A stretch of 64,000 nucleotides of DNA from Kuschelorhynchus macadamiae. Lineage: Eukaryota > Arthropoda > Insecta > Coleoptera > Curculionidae. Every line of letters begins with the position of its first letter. The first letter of the stretch is position 1. Where the stretch lies: positions 1,764,501 through 1,828,500 of the forward strand of contig JAUTXW010000556.1 of NCBI GenBank assembly GCA_030620095.1, given 5' to 3'. Below are positions 54,961 to 64,000 of this stretch, in pieces. Position numbers and translations under genes: made by a program. The notes beneath the pieces were generated by a model. The model was not told the DNA's origin and searched no databases. It saw only the letters and a list, made by a program, of their open reading frames with translations.

Positions 54961-56600
54961 GTCGTAACTTTTTGATTATTTGCGTTATAAACTACCTATT
55001 AACACAAAAATACTTAGCAACAATCGATCGAACAAAAATCTAAACAAATGACAAGGCATTCCCGAGTAAATAACAAATAACTGATAGCCGGTAAAACAGA
55101 CTTGGATCCACCGAACAATCTACTTATCCTATCCGTAGTTCGGTCCGCTAGTGGTACGTTTTGCTGAAGCTGACTGAGTTAGTCTATGGACTACGTGGCA
55201 AATAAAATAGACGGCCACAGCTAAATAAGTTAATAGTAAATTTGGAGGCCTAAACTAAAAAACTGTAAATCTACAGTTAAAAGTGTACGGTTAGCTAAAC
55301 TGGTTATATGTAAAACCGGTTTCGATTTTTTTCAATTTTACATGCCACATGCCACAACTAAATGGCTAAGCCCTATAACTATTTATCTAAAGAAGTTACT
55401 AGAATGACAATTTGGTTGGTTAAATAGAGCAAAATTCTGAATTTTTTTACCAAGGTAACATTGATATACTAATATTTATTTGTAAATTTAAAGATACTTT
55501 ACATATTCTACGTTGTACAATTGGTCAAAATGAAACCTTTTTATAATATCCTTAACTTGATATATTTGGACATAAATTCATATTCCTACAAAAAAAAATA
55601 ACGTTAAAATATTTAAATGGTATTTCATTGAATTTGAAAGAAGTTTATTAAAAAAAAAAGGAAAATTTTATTGATCCCAGGCCAACTTACACGTAACTGC
55701 TTCATATTTATGTACCTACAGGGTTTCTGTTTATATTTTATTTTATAAGCTTTATTTTTCAAGGAAATAAATGTTAAATACAAAATATTTAAAACTTTGT
55801 CTTAACCGCCATGAGTAATATATTTCAATTTTTTATAAAAAAACACCTTGTATATTGCATTGTTTTTAAGGAAAACCAAGAAAATTGGCAAAAATGCTGC
55901 CATAGTGTACTCCTATGTAAAGCTAGAAGGTTCCCTCTCTTGCTAACAGATTCCTTTTCATTGAAGAGTTAGTGGTTGCTTTTTAAGATAAATGTCTCCA
56001 GCATGCTATGTTTATAAACAGCAAGAAGAAAACATTTGTAATTAACTTTTGTTGATCTTAAAAAAAAGCGTGTAGACTTCCTTCAAAATATAACTGAATA
56101 CTCTGTACAAATATCGCCATTTCTCTCCTCAGCGTTGTTGCGCAGAACTGAATCGGGATGCAAAGTGGTGCAAATTGGAAGCCCAATCGAAAACGTCACA
56201 TTTCATACCAAGTGCCCAATCTTGTACAAAACGTGACTTTATGAGCCTGAAAATAGCATCTAGAAGAAAATAATCAAAAAAACATGTGAGGTAAGAGGTT
56301 ATAGGACTTTGATATGTTTTTCAGTACTCATTATAGAACTTCGTACCAATGTTTAGCCCAACGGTATTGTTCGCCGGGGTTTCCTGATATTTTCACTAAA
56401 TCTACTGGCCTATAAGCACAATATATCAGTGAATAATCAGTTGTTTTTATACAGATTTATATACATTTTTATTTGTTGTTATATTTATAGTTTGAAAGTG
56501 AGAAAACGAGTTATGGCACAAAAACCAACTACTTGTATTGAATTTGTTTATTTAGGGGTCTCACTTCTATCAGAGGTGTAGATTTTTTGTACCCTTATCC
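54961..56600. other. Intergenic, no gene seen
   Basis: AT-rich with some CpG at 55100-55160. No motif that I can assign. Confidence 0.4.
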
Positions 56601-56603
56601 ACT

Positions 56604-57186
56604 AAAGAGACCAGGTTTAACTTGGCAAATGTAGGTTTAAGATGATATTTTTAGCAATTAAACAAATAATTTTTCTAAATGTCCCAATCATTTTACAAAA
56701 TAACAGTGACATAAACGATACATAACTGGCGAACTAATAGTTTTAAGTACCATAGCATCTAGACCTGGTCTAACACTTAAACCTTTTTAGTGAATACGGG
56801 GGTTAATGTTTTTGGCGACCCACAAATATATCTATTGAAGAACAAAATATACCGTTCAGGTTTTTTCCATTCAAAACAATCTACCGCCTGGAGTATATCA
56901 TATTTTTTGCTTAAAATAGCAAAATTAGGACTACAGGTAAACTTAAATAAAAACAAACATTAAACTCAATTTTCACTAAGAAAAAAGAAAGGTTTAAGAG
57001 TTAGACCAGGTCTAGTTGCCATGGTACTTAAAACTCTTAGTTCGCCAGTTGTATTTCGCTTATGTCACTGGTATATTGTAATTGTGACATTTAGAAAAAT
57101 TATTTGTTCAATTGCTAAAAATGTCATCCTAAACTTATAACTGTCAAGCTAGACTTGGATTAATTTTAAACCTCTTTAGTGAATAC
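56604..57186. mobile_element. Palindromic MITE, ~180-bp arms
   Basis: The left arm (56604-56778) and right arm (57002-57186) pair through CACTAAAGAG, ATTTTTAGCAATT, AATAATTTTTCTAAATGTC, CAACTGGCGAACTAA or its variant, GTTTTAAGTACCAT and CTAGACCTGGTCTAAC. TTTAGTGAATACGGG recurs inside at 56791 and outside at 57177. No transposase. Confidence 0.75.
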
Positions 57187-57398
57187 GGGTTTAAATGTTC
57201 AACAGGAATTATCCGTTTTTGATTTTTATAAAAAAATGAAAATTTTCTTTTGGATCCCCTAAAATGTGATATACTAATAAAAAAGAAACTATATTGTTTT
57301 TATAATTGTTCAGACAATCTACATTTACATTTCGATTTTATAAAGTAATGCCCTTATTCATACATGTTGTGCAAAATTTCAAACATTATTCGTTTCTT

Positions 57399-57658
57399 TT
57401 GTGTGTCTAGTGTTTGAATGTTTTACGGGGAATCCCTATTATTTAATAGATAAAGCTTTGCGGTTTTCTAAAAAATATATAAATTTAACTGATTTAAATA
57501 GAAAAATGCTAATACCTATTAACATAAATTTACAAAACTGCATCTGCGTCTTCATTGCACTGAATGAAAGAAACGAGCATGTCGTATTTTTCATTATTAA
57601 AGAAGATTACATTGACTGTGTAATAAAGGAAAAGCCGAGTTTTATTACAACATTTTAA
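57399..57658 (+). other. Exon-like open frame of unknown origin
   Basis: An acceptor-like TTTTGTGTGTCTAG precedes VFECFTGNPYYLIDKALRFS, which continues through INLTDLNRKMLIPININLQN and NERNEHVVFFIIKEDYIDC to a stop at 57656-57658. The composition looks protein-like, but I recognise no family and no partner exon. Confidence 0.2.
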
Positions 57659-57974
57659 CACCAACTAGAGAAAAGAAATCTGAGGCGTTGATTAGACTGA
57701 CTAGAAGCTCAATAAGTTGACACAGGACGTGATACCACTATAAAGTGTCATATATTTTTGAGAAGCTGACAAAAATTAATAGTAAATAATAATAATTACT
57801 TGCGAGTTAAATACTGTTTACTGAGTTAAAACACGTTTATTAGAAATTTTAATGGGAAAGAGATACTTACAGATTATTGTTTTTTAATGTTGTAGTTTAT
57901 AAATACAAAATGTTAACATACAGGAAATTTAGATTTTTTTTATTTTACATTTATAAAATGTCTAAATACCTTAC

Positions 57975-58375
57975 CTTTGTTTCCAGGTAAATATTATCTG
58001 GTGCTTCTTTTATAAATCCCTTAATTTTCATTGGATTGAACATTTTGGACTTTTTTGCCCTGCAACCTTTTTCCTTTTTCAATTTTTTCGTTTTTCGTGT
58101 TTTAATTGCACGTAATTTATGATAGGTTTCAATGCTAATATTTTCTTTAATAGCAAGCGTACTCTTTAATATCGAGTAATGTGACTATAATCAGGAATAT
58201 TTATACTTTTCTGACCACTCTCAAAAATAGGCAGGCAGAACATTTTCCGAAAATAAATTAACATTCTTTTGACTTCGCCACTCCATAAATAATTTATACA
58301 CAATTTCATACTTTTTCCTTAAAATTTCTGGTAATAATTTGTCCCAAGTTATTTTCAGGATAAATGTGAGAGCAT
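57975..58375 (-). pseudogene. Tyrosine-recombinase (Crypton-like) core-binding fragment
   Basis: One frame from 58375 leftwards: LPEILRKKYEIVYKLFMEWR, SENVLPAYF, stop, EWSEKYKYS, two stops (58191-58193 and 58185-58187), HYSILKSTLAIKENISIETY, KKSKMFNPMKIKGFIKEAPD and NIYLETK. This matches the N-terminal, core-binding half of the insect tyrosine-recombinase-like proteins that I recall, in which EAPD..YL..KV is followed by an Arg-containing GACRREEL. Homology ends exactly at K (57975), followed by GTAAGG. The catalytic half is absent. It has no start codon. Confidence 0.65.
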
Positions 58376-58657
58376 ATAAAATTATGACGTCGTCTGGCGT
58401 GCCGATTATGCTCTTTTGTTTTTTCGTGGCATTCGTGATGAATTGTTTAAACCGCCGTACTAGATACTGGGCAATGCAACAGTTAACGATGAAAGTTTTT
58501 CGTAATTGGTTGCAGCCCGTGAGTAATCAAATTATTACTCACGGGTATGATGTCTATTAACCACGGCATAGTAGCATAAGTATATTATTTGGTAGTCGTA
58601 GAAAAGATCTATTATCTAACAATATATATGGTATCTCACTAGAAAAACACTTTGGAT

Positions 58658-60012
58658 CAGTGGCGGCTCGTGGTGAATTATATTGGAAGGTCAATAACAA
58701 ATTTAAAAATAGGCATACATAAAATAAAAATAAATATCTTATCTTAAAATAAATTTAAATGCTGTATGACACGTACATTAAAATTGCACCCACATTCCTT
58801 TTATAAACGATTTCTCGATACTTAACATTGCTAAAGCGGATAGTCTATCTTGGCCCAACTCCTCAACAAAATCTATAAGCCCTCGAAAAACCCCTGGATT
58901 TTCAGGCAAAGCCGTTTCATCATGGCTACGTAGTGCCAGCTCGAATGTCCCACAAAATTTTACACAATTTATAATTTTGTTTAAAATATAACGATTTTTG
59001 TATACATTTTCATTAAAATCTCTAAGGGATTTTCTATAAGCTGTGTCTAGCTGAGTGCGAATATCAACACTTCCGACCGTAGCATAGTTCACCGAACATT
59101 TCCTGTGATCTGCACACAGGTTTTACATCATAATGAGTCCGACGAGCCCTTAGAAAACAACAAACATACATAACAGTAAAATGAGTTAGAGACTTCACAA
59201 CCACATATCCAGTTAGCTAAATCGTACATACTTTTGCGAAAGTTTCGATGAACCTCTTTGTTTTTGTCTTTACTGGTTTGTCGTTTACTAAGTTCTGACA
59301 AATATACTATTGAATTCGGTTATTTTCTCAAAATTAAGTTCGTTTGCATTCTTTACTTGTTTAATTTTTTGCGCTACCGACATTTTATTTCATCTACATT
59401 CAGAACTCAAACATAGACCACTTTGAAATTGGTTATTTTTACAAAATTAAGTTCGTAAGCACTTTATAGTTGTTTATTTTTAGTCACTACCAACATTTTA
59501 TTTTCTGTATATTTCGAACTCACACATGGATCATAAAAATAAAAAAATATATTACAAAAAACAGTATATAAATCAATTTTCTTCGATTAGAAACGTCCGA
59601 AACAATATCGAGTTAGAATATCGGCCGCGCGACCTCTGAATAATTGAACTTCCGCATGCCGACGTGATGCCGCGACCGATCGATCGAATTATGAGGAAAG
59701 ACCGGCTGATGACCCAAATCGCGATTTCATATTCTAGCTGTGAAATCTTCGGGTACTTTCGTCAAGCTTTAAGGCAATCAGGGCAATTCGGACTACACTG
59801 CCTAGCTTAGTATAGCGTATTTTATTATGCTTAAGGAACGCAACGAGACCATTCGTACCGCCGCGCGCGGCTAATAGTGTAGCGTATTTAACTTTTCCCA
59901 AGGTTCGCGTTTTATTACAACTATTAGGAGGGACGGTCAAACGAATAATTTATTTGCTGAAATATTTTTGGGGGGTCATTCACCAAATGACCCTATGGAA
60001 GAGCCGCCATTG
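58658..60012 (-). mobile_element. Nonautonomous hAT with intact TSD and TIRs (1,355 bp)
   Basis: The ends CAGTGGCGGCTCG and (reverse complement) CAATGGCGGCTCT differ at two positions in 13. They are flanked by perfect CTTTGGAT duplications. The element carries pieces of a DUF4371/TTF-type hAT transposase on the minus strand with a large internal deletion. A perfect duplication suggests recent insertion. Confidence 0.92.
58778..59285 (-). pseudogene. hAT transposase remnant: TTF zinc finger plus DUF4371, joined to the C-terminus
   Basis: From the right, KDKNKEVHRNFRKSMYDLAN and WICGCEVSNSFYCYVCLLFS show the TTF-type zinc finger. After a stop and deletion, VGSVDIRTQLDTAYRKSLRD, NKIINCVKFCGTFELALRSH and NPGVFRGLIDFVEELG are the start of DUF4371. 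The protein then jumps to QDRLSALAMLSIEKSFIKGM, which is the extreme C-terminal dimerisation end in this group. The RNase-H-like catalytic core is missing, so the element depends on a helper. Confidence 0.85.
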
Positions 60013-60085
60013 CTTTGGATTATATCTAAATAATGACAGATTTCAGGAAAAAGCTCAATAGGCCACTGCGTAAAAAAAATGAATA

Positions 60086-60495
60086 ACGATCCTCTTGTTA
60101 TGTTAAAGTGGTATATTATTTGGAGTCAGGATCTAGTAAAATAATAAACAAGTCTTGTTTTAAATTGTCGACGTTTAGCAACTTTATTGTTCACCCACCC
60201 TCAGAACAAATTGAGTTTTTTTTCTGATGCTATTGATGTGACTGAGCGTCGATAACTTTATAATATATGAAGATATTCACAGAAAGAAGACCCACGCAGT
60301 TAGATTAATATGTTTACATCCTCTATTTCTTCTATTGTCGTATAGGTTTCCGTTTGACATTTTTGTGTGAAACTATATAATTAGTACCTATGTTTTAACC
60401 ATTTATTTGACACGGCAACAAGTCAAATTTAAGTTATCCTGAGGATGCAATAAAAAGTTGCGAAACGTTCATCATTTAAAAATATATTCTTTCTT
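60086..60495. repeat. Repeat E relative with inverted ends
   Basis: ATAACGATCCTCTTGTTATG, GGATCTAGTAAAATAAT and GTCGACGTTTAGCAACTTTA match repeat E at 35.8-36.7 kb. At 60437-60480, ATCCTGAGGATGCAATAAAA and GTTGCGAAACG are the inverted end. It lies between the hAT element and the cuticular gene. Confidence 0.65.
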
Positions 60496-60878
60496 TACCC
60501 TTTATAAAAAAGTAGCTCAGTGCCTCAAACACCGCACTCCCCTATCTATTCAAATAACGAAGATACTTCGTAAAACTTTTGATATTTACTGATATCATGA
60601 CTTGGACAATTCTATTAACACTGAAAGTCAGTATCAAAGTATTTTTTTCCAATAAATGAAAGAAATTAAATCCAATTTTTCAGCGGCATTGAGTTAATGA
60701 CGCCACTGTGAATATTGCAGATGAACTTTTGGATAAATTGTAATAATTGTATCATGTACGACTTATCGACCTTGATAGTAAATGCCTCCCGTTCTTGTGA
60801 CATAACTTCTCGTTGACGAATTCTGTTTTGTTTACCGGTTTCTCGACAGCCTGGTCCAGTTGCTCCACATTTTTTGAA

Positions 60879-60910
60879 TATATAAGATCATGTCTCTTAT
60901 TGAGTTATCA
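60879..60910 (+). promoter_or_regulatory. Core promoter of the cuticular protein gene
   Basis: TATATAAG at 60879-60886 and TCATTAC with its A at 60910, 31 bp apart. This predicts transcription from about 60910 and a 5' UTR of 68 nt before the ATG at 60978. Confidence 0.7.
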
Positions 60911-60977
60911 TTACAGTTCCGAACTTAATCAAGTATACCTAATAAATATTTTATTATTATTATTAAAACAAACAAAT

Positions 60978-63734
60978 ATGGCTTTTAAGGTAAGTTCATT
61001 CGTTTATTTCAGTTTGAAAAATAGTCATAGCAAAACCTTACGCATATTAGTATGTTACAAAATTTATAAAACTGTAACAATTAGTGAACCAAAAATGTAT
61101 TAGCTTAAGGCAATTGAAAACAACACTGTCTTAAGCACCGTGATCGGCTACATTAAGACAAAGAATTAAGTGAAATTATTCAGTTTGTTATAGCATCCTG
61201 CTAAAAATGTGCAGTCATTGCAAGGAATGACTGAAATCGCCAGTCAAGTGCTGTAATAGTTCAACAGTACAGTTATGCTATTTCCCGTCAATACGTAAAA
61301 TTACTAGGTATTTCAGGGTTTGACGGAATTCACTGCTTGACGTCGACATATATAAGCTTTGATTCATTATTCCTATAAATGTCGTAACTTATTTCGGACA
61401 CTCCTGCAAACTCATTGAGTCCGGGAAATATATAATTACATTACGGAGTCCTGGAAATTTTTACTTTCCGGGCTGTATTAAAGAAAAACACAATACACAC
61501 TTTCAACTTTTCATTTTTCGTAAAACATTATAAAATAAAACATTTTGAAATAGAATAGAAAAAGAGTAAACATCTAAATCTACTGTAATATGCCAGTTCC
61601 CGGCCTTGTATCGGAAATAACTGTTATGTTACATGTCCTATCTCCTGTCTCAACCTCTTAAAATTCATTTAGTGACATCTTTTTAGGTTTAGTCGAAAAT
61701 GTCAAAATTCGACACTAGTATCCACTTCCGTTTGAATGAAAGTGTCTAACTTTCATATTCAGTTGATGTCATCCGATAGGTTTCAAAGAGCTAAAATACA
61801 AAAATGTCGATTATTTCATTCTAAGTACAACCTTTTGGCCGATATCATAGAAATAACCCAAAATGAGAATTGAGAAAACATGCTCTCGAAAATAGTTGAA
61901 TTTAGGTATATGATATGTAATATGAAATGTTTGGAATGTTTCAGTGATTAAAAAAATTAAACAATATACGCTATTGCATTTCAAAAAATGTGTTTGACGT
62001 CATAACTTATTTACAGATGACGCCACAATCAAATCGTTATTACCAAAAGATTTAAAGACAGATACATTAAAGTGTTCAGGTTATTGCATTTGTTCCAGCA
62101 ATTCTGTATATATTTGAAATCGTCTTAATCAGCTATTTAACATCATTTTTATCATGATGGAGTTAGAAAAAATACTTGCGGCATAAAAGCCCTGGAATTC
62201 CGCCCTACTAATTTTTCTGTTAAATTTATATAGCCAGTGATACTCTCGGAAATATTAAAATATTGTTTTTCTTAAATGTTTGTTTATTTTTGACGGTATC
62301 AAATTAAAGACTTGCTAGAGGGTACTAGCAAGTCTTTAAGTTCATACCAATCACGATAAGTGATATTTAATTTTTTATGTTTGGCAAAATAGCGCACTGC
62401 GTCCTCCATTTTGATTTTTTTAGAAACAAATGTTGCTGAATGTTTAGATGCCTCATTCATAAAAATCGGTCCGAATGTTTCGCCTGTAGGTGGTAACAAA
62501 TAAATATACATACATAAATATTCCTATAAACATATTGCGTCAAAATATAATATGATTTTAAAAGTTTTCCTAGTTTTACATCATTTCCTAGACTCACAAT
62601 AATTAATATTAAGACCATTTTTATTTAAAGTTAGAATGCAGATCTAATTAAAAAGAGTGAACTCAAAAGGTACTATTTTAAATAACTTTAATCTAATACA
62701 TGCAGGATTTTAAAATGTTTGAGTTATGTAATGCGCTTCATTATTTCACTATTGATATAATGATTTTTTTACACAATAAAATAATTTATTTCGAACCAAA
62801 CGTACAGGGTCTTTGATTATAATTACATCCCTACCTAGAGCGTTTATTATTTGAGATCGAAAAAAATGTTTCATACAAAAGTTTTAGGGTTTGTCTCGAA
62901 CCGCTAAAATTTAGTCTTTAATCAAACAAATGCATATGATATTCTGTATATTATTAGGTATTTAAACAGATCTTGTGTTCCTTATTATAAATATACCTGC
63001 GTTTGCATCTCTATCTTAAAAAAATGGCCAAATAACAGACAGACATAAATCCTGCCTTAAGAACCATGTGGTGGAGAGAGAATATTCTCTTTTTATGTAA
63101 AATTCATTCTCTCTCCAACACATTGGTTCTTATGGCACGGTTTTTGTTGATTTACTTGGCCATTTTTCAAGATAGATATGCAACCACACCGTCTCGTGGC
63201 AATGTTCACCATAGGTGCTTGTAATAGTGTTTATACCACACTACGGGTGTCAATAACCATTGAAGGCAAAATGCGATAAATTCTATTGCAATTTAGATTA
63301 AATATATTTCGATTAATTTTTTTTTAAAAAGGGGCTGAGATAATTAAAAATAATCATTTTTGAATCCTTTTTTATCGATTGATACAAGTAGGTTTCGTCC
63401 TCGACTCTTGTTTTTATATCACATTTTATTATTTTTATTACCTATTTTTTGTTATTTCAGTTTATTGCGTTCGCTACCCTACTGACCTATGCTCATGCTG
63501 GAGTTCTTCAAGCTGGTGCTCCATTAGCGTACGCTGCAGCTCCTGCTCCAGTGGCATATGCCGCACCGATAGCTAAAGCCGTAGTAGCTGCTCCAGCTGA
63601 GGAATATGATCCCAATCCACAATACAGCTACGGGTACGATATTCAAGATGGACTTACCGGAGATAGCAAAAGCCAAAGCGAAACAAGAAATGGAGATGTT
63701 GTACAAGGAAGTTACTCTGTTGCTGAGCCTGACG
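60978..63734 (+). CDS. Cuticular protein, RR-2 family (exons 1-2; 3' end outside window)
   Basis: Exon 1 is 60978-60989 (MAFK) followed by the donor GTAAGT. Intron 1 is 60990-63460 and ends TTTTTTGTTATTTCAG. Exon 2 is 63461-63734, ending at a phase-1 donor (G then GTAATA). The joined start MAFKFIAFATLLTYAHA is a signal peptide. It is followed by an Ala/Pro/Val-rich region (about residues 18-48, AAPAPVAYAAP), then the Rebers-Riddiford chitin-binding domain: YDPNPQYSYGYDIQDGLTGD, SKSQSETRNGDVVQGSYSVA and EPDG. The RR-2 end (RTVxYTADxxNGFNA) must be in exon 3 beyond 64000. The product is secreted and binds chitin in hard cuticle. A four-codon first exon and a split after EPDG are common in this family. 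An upstream in-frame ATG at 63449 is intronic and not the start. Confidence 0.9.
62299..62496 (-). other. Antisense exon-like open frame, unknown
   Basis: On the minus strand TTTGTTACCACCTACAG is a good acceptor. After it come ETFGPIFMNEASKHSATFVS, KKIKMEDAVRYFAKHKKLNI and TYRDWYELKDLLVPSSK, up to a stop at 62299-62301. It looks like a real protein segment, perhaps the last exon of a decayed gene or mobile element. Family unknown. Confidence 0.3.
62304..62339. repeat. Perfect 15-bp stem-loop
   Basis: TTAAAGACTTGCTAG, a 6-nt loop, and CTAGCAAGTCTTTAA. It overlaps the end of the antisense open frame. Confidence 0.9.
63000..63186. mobile_element. Foldback MITE in the cuticular gene intron
   Basis: The left arm from GTTTGCATCTCTATCTT (63001) and the right arm ending AAGATAGATATGCAAC (63185) pair for about 85 bp: ATGGCCAA, AAGAACCA, GGAGAGAGAAT. 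The centre is near 63092. No coding capacity. Confidence 0.8.
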
Positions 63735-64000
63735 GTAATACTTTTTGTATTAAACTTTGTTTCTTAAATAGTGTTGCGTATAACTTGACGCTCTAATTTA
63801 ATTTCTATATAAATAAGTCAGGAAAATAGTTTATATAATAGGAGAAATGCTTATAAGAAAACTAATTCCGTGAATTGTCTAAGTTCATTTAAATAGTTTC
63901 ATTTTAAATTCATCCTAGAAATAATTCGGGAAAATATATAAACAATTGCCTAAAGTGCCGACAATTGATTCTGTCCTTGTATATTAAAATAGGTAAGAAC
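63735..64000 (+). other. Start of intron 2 of the cuticular gene
   Basis: Follows the phase-1 donor at 63734/63735. No coding signal up to the window edge. Confidence 0.7.

Larger units (their letters stand above)
58650..60020. repeat. 8-bp target duplication of the hAT element
   Basis: CTTTGGAT at 58650-58657 and 60013-60020 directly abuts both ends of the element. Eight bp is the hAT signature. Confidence 0.9.
60990..63460 (+). other. Intron 1 of the cuticular gene
   Basis: 2,471 bp with canonical GT and AG. It holds a 15-bp stem-loop, an antisense exon-like frame (62299-62511) and a foldback MITE (63000-63186). I see nothing else. Confidence 0.85.

Noticed and set aside
63449..63796. Unspliced 115-codon frame as the cuticular protein
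   Set aside because: Its start is in the intron and its end reads through the donor at 63735. The signal peptide and family structure require splicing from 60989 to 63461.

Overview
The window is AT-rich eukaryotic DNA from an insect. The evidence is an RR-2 cuticular protein gene at the right edge, an R1-clade retrotransposon with a DUF4780-like gag segment at the left edge, and many families typical of insect genomes: DD41D mariner-like, DD82E, hAT, Penelope-like, Jockey and CR1-like. A beetle is a reasonable guess, but the sequence alone does not prove it.

Layout. 1-4.08 kb: minus-strand R1-clade element running off the left edge. 4.6-5.45 kb: decayed CR1-like reverse transcriptase. 8.14-10.46 kb: DD41D mariner-like element with TIRs of about 0.55 kb. 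11.0-11.9 kb: Penelope-like GIY-YIG fragment. 12.7-15.5 kb: mosaic of two interspersed repeat families. 16.2-18.0 kb: BED/ZBED-type hAT with its promoter still visible. 18.7-19.4 kb: tail of another LINE reverse transcriptase. 20.17-20.43 kb: near-perfect hairpin. 21.6-25.5 kb: nested MITEs around a DD82E element that sits inside an older repeat. 26.04-28.62 kb: second DD41D element with long TIRs. 30.4-32.1 kb: 5'-truncated Jockey-like element. 34.3-38.8 kb: large foldback element whose long arms are built from tandem sub-repeats and whose core holds a decayed DD41D transposase. 39.9-40.0 kb: 5S rRNA-like segment. 41.5-42.6 kb: hAT-like MITE. 44.2-50.1 kb: possible unrecognised multi-exon gene, with palindromic MITEs and long (TA)n tracts inside it. 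53.7-55.0 kb: another hAT. 56.6-57.2 kb: palindromic MITE. 57.97-58.38 kb: tyrosine-recombinase fragment. 58.66-60.01 kb: internally deleted hAT with an intact 8-bp target duplication. 60.88 kb to the right edge: cuticular protein gene.

The only convincing host gene is the cuticular protein gene: TATA box, initiator, four-codon first exon, 2.5-kb intron and the exon carrying most of the chitin-binding domain. The last exon lies beyond the window. All transposase and reverse-transcriptase frames are broken, so the window is a graveyard of mobile elements. The most distinctive signals are three DD41D mariner-like elements with very long TIRs, the DD82E transposase, the 103-bp hairpin and the 5S-derived segment. 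Spacings and family names rest on reading the translations by eye; no database search was run.
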